Assembly: GCF_004834005.1 (NCBI RefSeq)
Contig: NZ_STFF01000001.1
Span: forward strand, 1-64,000
From: Niastella caeni
GTDB lineage: Bacteria > Bacteroidota > Bacteroidia > Chitinophagales > Chitinophagaceae
Direction of reading: 5' to 3'
Length of the DNA: 64,000 nt
Part shown: positions 59,168 through 64,000 of the stretch, piece after piece
Position numbering within the stretch: the first letter of the stretch is position 1
Layout: each line of letters begins with the position of its first letter
Translations under genes and position numbers: made by a program
Notes under the pieces: generated by a model
What the model was told of the DNA's origin: nothing
The model's database searches: none
The model's input: the letters and a program-made list of their open reading frames with translations, nothing else

Positions 59168-62100
59168 TTATATACTGTCGAATATTTTTATGATAGCCCG
59201 AATGACGGAGAGGTATTTCGGTTTTATAGATGCTTCGCCATTGGTGTTGATGCGCACATCTTCGTTCCTGAAATCCTGTCCCATTTCCTTTATCACTGCC
59301 ATTTCCTGTGCTGTAAACTGGTCGCGCTGTACTGCCCATTCCGCTACATGTTCACGGATCACCTTGAACACTTCTTCCATTGGTATCCTGGCCTTGTCGA
59401 GATCATCTTTCTGTATACACATGATATACATTGCCAGTTGGGCCAGGATCCTGTACAAGCACAGTGCCAGTAACCTGAACTCTTTACCTCCTATCAATTG
59501 CTGAAGTGCATTTAACCAGGTTACCAGCAGGTTGTTGATGGTTTGTCCACCTACGGGTGTAGCAAAGAAATTGATCTGCTGATCAACCGGCATATTCATT
59601 ACGCCTGCCTGTTCCATTTGCCTGAAATAGGATTCTACCTGTTTGTAGAACTGGAAGACATCTCTGAATGCAGGGAAACGGTCGGGATCATTTTCGGGTA
59701 GCTTATTAAACAATTCTATGATGGCGTTCAATGGTGAGCAGGATTTTTCGGCCTCTTTTTCCACTGTTATGGTCACCCTGTCAGTTGCGGAATCGCCACG
59801 GTTATCGGTCACCTTCAACTCAAACACATAAGTACCTGCCACCAGCGGGCCTGCAGTGGCTACTGCAGCGTTTGCCGAACCTATGGGTGTATTAGGCCCA
59901 CTCACCTGGCTCCATGACCAGTTGGTAATAGTACCATCAGGATCGAATGATGCGCTGCCATTCAATGTAACACTATTTACCGGTAGTGCTATTACCTGGT
60001 CTAACCCAGCGTTGGCAACAGGCGGCACATTGGGGGGTAATTCTACAGTTATGCTTACCGTATCAGTACCGGTTAAACCACCATTATCGGTCACTGTTAG
60101 CCTGAATACGTAGGTACCCGCCATAAGACCCTGTACTTTTGTTTTTTCCAATCCCGGATTTAAAAGAGTAGGTACATTGGGACCACTTACCCATTGCCAC
60201 AGGTAACTCTGTATAGGTCCTTCAGGATCTGAGGAGCCGCTTCCATCCAATTCCAATAGATTGGTTGAAAGCACATAGTTCCTGTCTGCTCCTGCATTGG
60301 CTGTGGGTGCTGTATTAGGCGGAGGCGGCGCCGGGTTCACGATCACGATCATGGTATCCCTCGCGCTATTGCCATTATTATCGGTTACAGTTAATTCAAA
60401 TTCGTAGGTGCCTGCCAGTAATCCGCTAACGCTGGTTTGCGAGCTGCCTGGCGTTGCGATAGATTGTGTACCTGGCCCGCTTAACTTGGCCCACTGGTAA
60501 CTGCTGATGGTATTACCTTCTGCAGCGGTACCACTTCCGGTTAAGGTTACACTATTTACAGGCAGGGTTATAACCTGGTCGGTACCGGCATTTGCTACCG
60601 GCCCTTCTGTTGGTTTGGGTGGTTCTTTTAATTCAGGCACGAGGTACTGAATGGGCGGACAATCTGAACAACAACGGTACGGCAAATAAAAATCTGCTAT
60701 TACGGTACCGTTTACAATATCATCTATAGGATCGCCTACGTCAACAGTCCCCTCTGCGCCTAACACAATTCTTAAATCGTCTTCTGAATCAACGAATATT
60801 TCTTTGTTATCATAACCAGGGAACTGCACTATTAAAGTAGTAGGTAATTCAATCACCACTTGTCCGAAATTACCGGTAGCATCGGTACTGGTCCTACGGG
60901 TAGATTCTTTTACCATAACCTGGGCATTGGGAAGCGGTATGCCGGTTTCATCCAAAACCTGCCCGGTTAAATTAAACCTGCCAAAAGCCCTGCCCGAGGA
61001 AATTCTTGTTCTTTCGCTGTGGTATACGATGATGAAAGTTCCGCCCATAGGTACACCGGCTTTATGTTGTATGCCCGGATGGCTTTTTGTGAAATGTCCG
61101 AACTGCCTTAGTAAAGTAAGGTATACTACACGTTTCAGGTATTCTGTCCTCAGGGCTTTAAAGGCGCTGCATTTACAATTGAAGATCAGGGCATCGAGGT
61201 GGTCAGATAAGTCTTCAATACGTAATGCCTGCATAATAGAACTTGCTACCGAGGCTACCGTTACCGCAGTTGTACTGCCGGCCGGTGGGTTAATAAGTGC
61301 GGGCCTGTTAGTGAGTATTCTCAGATCAGTTGCTTTTTTCGCTAATAAAGAATGCAGGTGGCAGTATTCTTCTGCATCAAAAGTGTCGAGTGCCGATGGT
61401 AATTGATTCGAGAGGCGAATGATATAAATCGGCACTTCGAATAAAAGAACAAGGGACGCAAGGAACTCATTATTGCTTACATCAGCGTTGTTGTTATTGT
61501 TCAACCCTAATATTTCCAGGATCAGGTCAAGGGTAACATTACCTTCATCGCCTACCCTGTTATATAATTCTTCTATGATGGCGCCGAATGAACCGGGCTT
61601 CACCATATAACCCGGACTGCAATGCTTAAACAGCGGTACTTTCGACGGAGTGCCTGCAACAGCAGCTCTTGTGCGGCTATCCTCGGGCACATTCAACCCG
61701 TCGTAGTAATACTTCAGCTCCTTGCATAACGTACACAGCATTTCATTCTTCATTGCATCGTACATGGCCTCCAGGTCCTGGAAATGACAGAGCATGTTCA
61801 TCAGGTCCATGTCGGCAATAGTGCCGGTTAAGTTGAATGAAGAAACATTTTTAGCAGTAATTCCCTTTAGTATGTTTGAGTTATCCGTGCTTAATGCTAT
61901 AACATCAACGGGCAACCGGTTCTGCTTGATCTGGCTTTTCAGGTTTTGTAAAACCCGGGTATATGATTTTCCAATAATTCCTTCAATACGTAAGAAGTTA
62001 TAAGGCTCAAGGTCGTAAAGTAAAGGGGTCTTTATAAAATCCTCAAAGTTATTGTACTTGTCTGCATGATACGATAAGTTACGGAAAGGTATGCCCTGCC

Positions 62101-63382
62101 GCGTTTTCTGGTAATTCCAGTGTTTGTATAAAGGGGTCGGTTCATTGTGCACATCGTAATAATAGGGAATAGCTTTTTGCGACAGGCCAACATCGCCAAG
62201 CGTACTGGGCGTTATGCGAATGTAGGGATCGATGCCTGCTGTTGGTGGCCCACTGCTCACCGGGGGAATAGAGAACTTTTGCCTGAGCAAGACCAGCTTT
62301 TTAAACAACATTCTCAGTTGGGCCAGTATATTTCTCTGGTCAAAAAGCGGGGAATAAATAAAGTAATGCCTGTATGTGGAAGGTGTTCCTGCAGGCAGCG
62401 GTATGGCTTCCCCTAATAATAAATGCCGGGGGAATAAACCACTGTCGGGACAACAGGCACTTAGTATATGCGTCCCTGTTTTACGGAATTCTTCATAGGC
62501 CAGCAAAAAGTCTGAAAAAAGATCGTAGTAATACTGTATATGCTGTAACTGGTTAGTTGTAATAGTGCCGTTGTTCAGGAAAGCAAAGGAAGCAGCCAGC
62601 CCGGCAAAGGGGTTGGATGGATATTCATCCAGTACAAAACCTGAAAAGCGGTCATAGGCCTGTTTTAATGCATCTTCTGTGCTCCCCAGAAAAGTATTGT
62701 TGAGTACTGCTTTATAGGCATTGAAAATATCCGCACTGGTTACAGGGTTGGTATTGGGCACATCAAAACGGCGCATTTTTATTTCAGGCAATCCGGTGAA
62801 AGTGTCCATATTCACAGAACCGGCAGCAGGGCCGATCAGTGTGGCGGCATCGTCCTTGGTAACCAGCAGCGGTTTGAAGTTTACGGTCACATGTATGCCT
62901 TTATCGTCGCAGGAGTTGGGATCGCAGTTCTTGTTCTTTTCTGCCAGCAGTTCTACAAACAACAATACTACTTTATCTTCAAGGAATGCCGGTGTTATAT
63001 CAATTGCGTCAGGATCAACACCTGCCTGCTTCAGCTCCCATATGGTATCAAACTTCGGTTCCTTGGTGGCTATGTCTATAAAGCGATCGTAATACTTTTC
63101 CTTCACCGGGTCGTAGGTGTTGTACTCAGTAAACACTAAATGCGGGAAGGGCATGGTTATTAAATAACCCTCAGAGGTTACACCGCAACCTTTTGTAATG
63201 GTCACTTCGGTTTGGGCGGCATTTACCTTTACTTCAAGACCGCATACTATGCCGATACCAATTAAGTTGGTGCGTGTCATCCGGCCCTGTTCATCGAGAT
63301 AGCCAAATAACTCATTCAGATCAGAAGAGGTGAGCAACTGGTCTGGTACAAACTCGGGAAAAACAGTATTGACCGGATACAT
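59168..63382 (-). CDS. eCIS-locus PKD-domain protein, putative fibre or baseplate-associated
   Basis: 1404 residues from the ATG at 63380-63382 (MYPVNTVFPEFVPDQLLTSS). No signal peptide. The N-terminal 180 residues (LFGYLDEQGRMTRTNLIGIG, then ITKGCGVTSEGYLI) resemble a phage-like structural lead. A long helical middle has no known motif. A carboxypeptidase-regulatory-like domain (about 800-875: GRFNLTGQVLDETGIPLPNA) is followed by three PKD domains (about 935-1205) with GTYEFELTVTDNNGNSARD-type ends. A 197-residue helical C-terminus ends it. Bacteroidota eCIS loci often hold such large PKD proteins. A role in target binding or particle anchoring is inferred. Confidence 0.72.
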   Translation of the reverse strand: MYPVNTVFPEFVPDQLLTSSDLNELFGYLDEQGRMTRTNLIGIGIVCGLEVKVNAAQTEVTITKGCGVTSEGYLITMPFPHLVFTEYNTYDPVKEKYYDRFIDIATKEPKFDTIWELKQAGVDPDAIDITPAFLEDKVVLLFVELLAEKNKNCDPNSCDDKGIHVTVNFKPLLVTKDDAATLIGPAAGSVNMDTFTGLPEIKMRRFDVPNTNPVTSADIFNAYKAVLNNTFLGSTEDALKQAYDRFSGFVLDEYPSNPFAGLAASFAFLNNGTITTNQLQHIQYYYDLFSDFLLAYEEFRKTGTHILSACCPDSGLFPRHLLLGEAIPLPAGTPSTYRHYFIYSPLFDQRNILAQLRMLFKKLVLLRQKFSIPPVSSGPPTAGIDPYIRITPSTLGDVGLSQKAIPYYYDVHNEPTPLYKHWNYQKTRQGIPFRNLSYHADKYNNFEDFIKTPLLYDLEPYNFLRIEGIIGKSYTRVLQNLKSQIKQNRLPVDVIALSTDNSNILKGITAKNVSSFNLTGTIADMDLMNMLCHFQDLEAMYDAMKNEMLCTLCKELKYYYDGLNVPEDSRTRAAVAGTPSKVPLFKHCSPGYMVKPGSFGAIIEELYNRVGDEGNVTLDLILEILGLNNNNNADVSNNEFLASLVLLFEVPIYIIRLSNQLPSALDTFDAEEYCHLHSLLAKKATDLRILTNRPALINPPAGSTTAVTVASVASSIMQALRIEDLSDHLDALIFNCKCSAFKALRTEYLKRVVYLTLLRQFGHFTKSHPGIQHKAGVPMGGTFIIVYHSERTRISSGRAFGRFNLTGQVLDETGIPLPNAQVMVKESTRRTSTDATGNFGQVVIELPTTLIVQFPGYDNKEIFVDSEDDLRIVLGAEGTVDVGDPIDDIVNGTVIADFYLPYRCCSDCPPIQYLVPELKEPPKPTEGPVANAGTDQVITLPVNSVTLTGSGTAAEGNTISSYQWAKLSGPGTQSIATPGSSQTSVSGLLAGTYEFELTVTDNNGNSARDTMIVIVNPAPPPPNTAPTANAGADRNYVLSTNLLELDGSGSSDPEGPIQSYLWQWVSGPNVPTLLNPGLEKTKVQGLMAGTYVFRLTVTDNGGLTGTDTVSITVELPPNVPPVANAGLDQVIALPVNSVTLNGSASFDPDGTITNWSWSQVSGPNTPIGSANAAVATAGPLVAGTYVFELKVTDNRGDSATDRVTITVEKEAEKSCSPLNAIIELFNKLPENDPDRFPAFRDVFQFYKQVESYFRQMEQAGVMNMPVDQQINFFATPVGGQTINNLLVTWLNALQQLIGGKEFRLLALCLYRILAQLAMYIMCIQKDDLDKARIPMEEVFKVIREHVAEWAVQRDQFTAQEMAVIKEMGQDFRNEDVRINTNGEASIKPKYLSVIRAIIKIFDSI

Positions 63383-63401
63383 ATAATTCAATTTTATTTT
63401 T

Positions 63402-64000
63402 TTAAATAATAGTTTGGTTCAGGAATACCCTGTTTTCATCATCGCCATCCGCACAATCGTGCAGGCTTGCTTTGGGATAAATATTCTTTAATGCGGCAAA
63501 CAGGGTCAACAGTTCTTTCAACAGGTTGCTCAACTGCACGGTATCAGGCGCTGGTTTGCTTAATTCGGTTAACCAGGCACACCATTTCTCTTCAAACTCC
63601 TGTAGTTGTTCTGTAGATACCCAGCATACTTTTAAGGCCAGGTGAGCAGGAATTTCTTTACGAATGGTTTGTTCGGCAAAACGGCGGAAAGCAATGCCGT
63701 TGTTGGCCAGCCCTTCTTCCCCATTCAATACAATGGTGAGGCGGAAGGAATAAGGGTCTTCTTCACCACATACATTGCAATCAGGACCGATGCAGATATT
63801 CAATAAGGGATCACCATCGGGCAGCGGGCCGCCTGGTTTATTCCGGGGCCTTAACAACAAGTGCTCTACTATAAATACTTTTTCTGCTGCAAAGGCTTTT
63901 TCTGCAAAGGTTATAATCTGGTCGCGGGCTATTTCGGCCAACGCCTGCGAAGCAAAGGTTTGCGGATGTGTTGCGAGAATATTTGCTGTATCATCCAACA
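63402..64000 (-). CDS. C-terminal end of a large eCIS structural protein (5' end outside window)
   Basis: The frame is open to the window edge and the first codon seen is not a clear start, so only about 199 residues of the C-terminus are visible. It contains EKVFIVEHLLLRPRNKPGG, and VEHLLLRP is a motif I recall from C-terminal parts of large CIS baseplate-type proteins. Cys-rich NICIGPDCNVCGEED follows. It is 19 bp upstream of the PKD-protein gene and continues the operon. Further structural genes are expected beyond 64,000. Confidence 0.65.
   Translation of the reverse strand, partial: LDDTANILATHPQTFASQALAEIARDQIITFAEKAFAAEKVFIVEHLLLRPRNKPGGPLPDGDPLLNICIGPDCNVCGEEDPYSFRLTIVLNGEEGLANNGIAFRRFAEQTIRKEIPAHLALKVCWVSTEQLQEFEEKWCAWLTELSKPAPDTVQLSNLLKELLTLFAALKNIYPKASLHDCADGDDENRVFLNQTII

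Noticed and set aside
1..64000. CRISPR array, rRNA operon, replication origin
   Set aside because: No regularly spaced identical repeats of CRISPR size, no rRNA sequence and no DnaA-box cluster were seen by eye.

Overview
The window looks like a chromosomal piece of a Bacteroidota soil-type bacterium, most likely a Chitinophagaceae member (Niastella/Chitinophaga-like). This is inference from gene content: Por/type IX secretion (T9SS) C-terminal sorting domains, several TAnnTTTG-type promoter cores, MocR, YceI and Crp variants typical of that phylum, and moderate GC. No rRNA, CRISPR array or replication origin was seen.

Layout. 0-0.4 kb: the 3' end of an IS3-type transposase, then degenerate tandem repeats. 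1.3-4.4 kb: a TetR regulator with three near-identical 16-bp operators controls a cluster holding an internally deleted alpha/beta-hydrolase, two short-chain dehydrogenases and a small monooxygenase. 4.5-4.85 kb: tRNA-Leu(UAA), tRNA-Gly(GCC) and a broken tRNA-Gly copy. 5.0-7.7 kb: glycosyltransferase, sensor kinase and tRNA-Leu(GAG). 7.7-16.4 kb: an accessory island directly behind that tRNA. Nearly all its genes lie on the minus strand and it contains several related repeats, an attC-like inverted repeat, decayed lipoprotein genes and a five-gene ArsR/SRPBCC/DinB operon with twin operators. 16.4-20.3 kb: two AidA/PixA-type inclusion proteins beside a three-gene membrane protein/histidine kinase/response regulator set. 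20.4-26.6 kb: a membrane-anchored winged-helix regulator divergent from YceI, an MHS-type transporter, AraC, a hydrolase and a Cys-rich copper protein. 26.8-39.3 kb: secreted and envelope proteins (DUF11-like, OmpA, YCF48 repeats, CAP, GH12), a Crp with a vestigial receiver N-terminus, TauE/SafE and a receiver-only regulator. 39.8-48.8 kb: a divergent MocR/PNPOx pair, an FtsX-type permease, and two secreted crystallin-domain enzymes.

49.1-64 kb is the most interesting part: the downstream end of an extracellular contractile injection system (eCIS) locus, all on the minus strand and tightly packed. In transcription order it holds the C-terminal end of a large structural protein, a 1404-aa PKD-domain protein, a CIS tape-measure-type protein, a 1742-aa DUF4157 protein, a 193-aa protein that may be a SUKH-like immunity protein, a second DUF4157 protein with two HExxH motifs, and the AAA+ ATPase. 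The 1742-aa protein carries DUF4157, a CHAP-like domain, three 140-residue helical repeats and a nuclease-like C-terminus. Both DUF4157 proteins share an N-terminal SFFG/GAFF motif at identical residue numbers, a candidate loading signal. Sheath, tube and baseplate genes are not in the window and would be expected beyond its right edge.

All family names rest on reading motifs by eye; no search was run.
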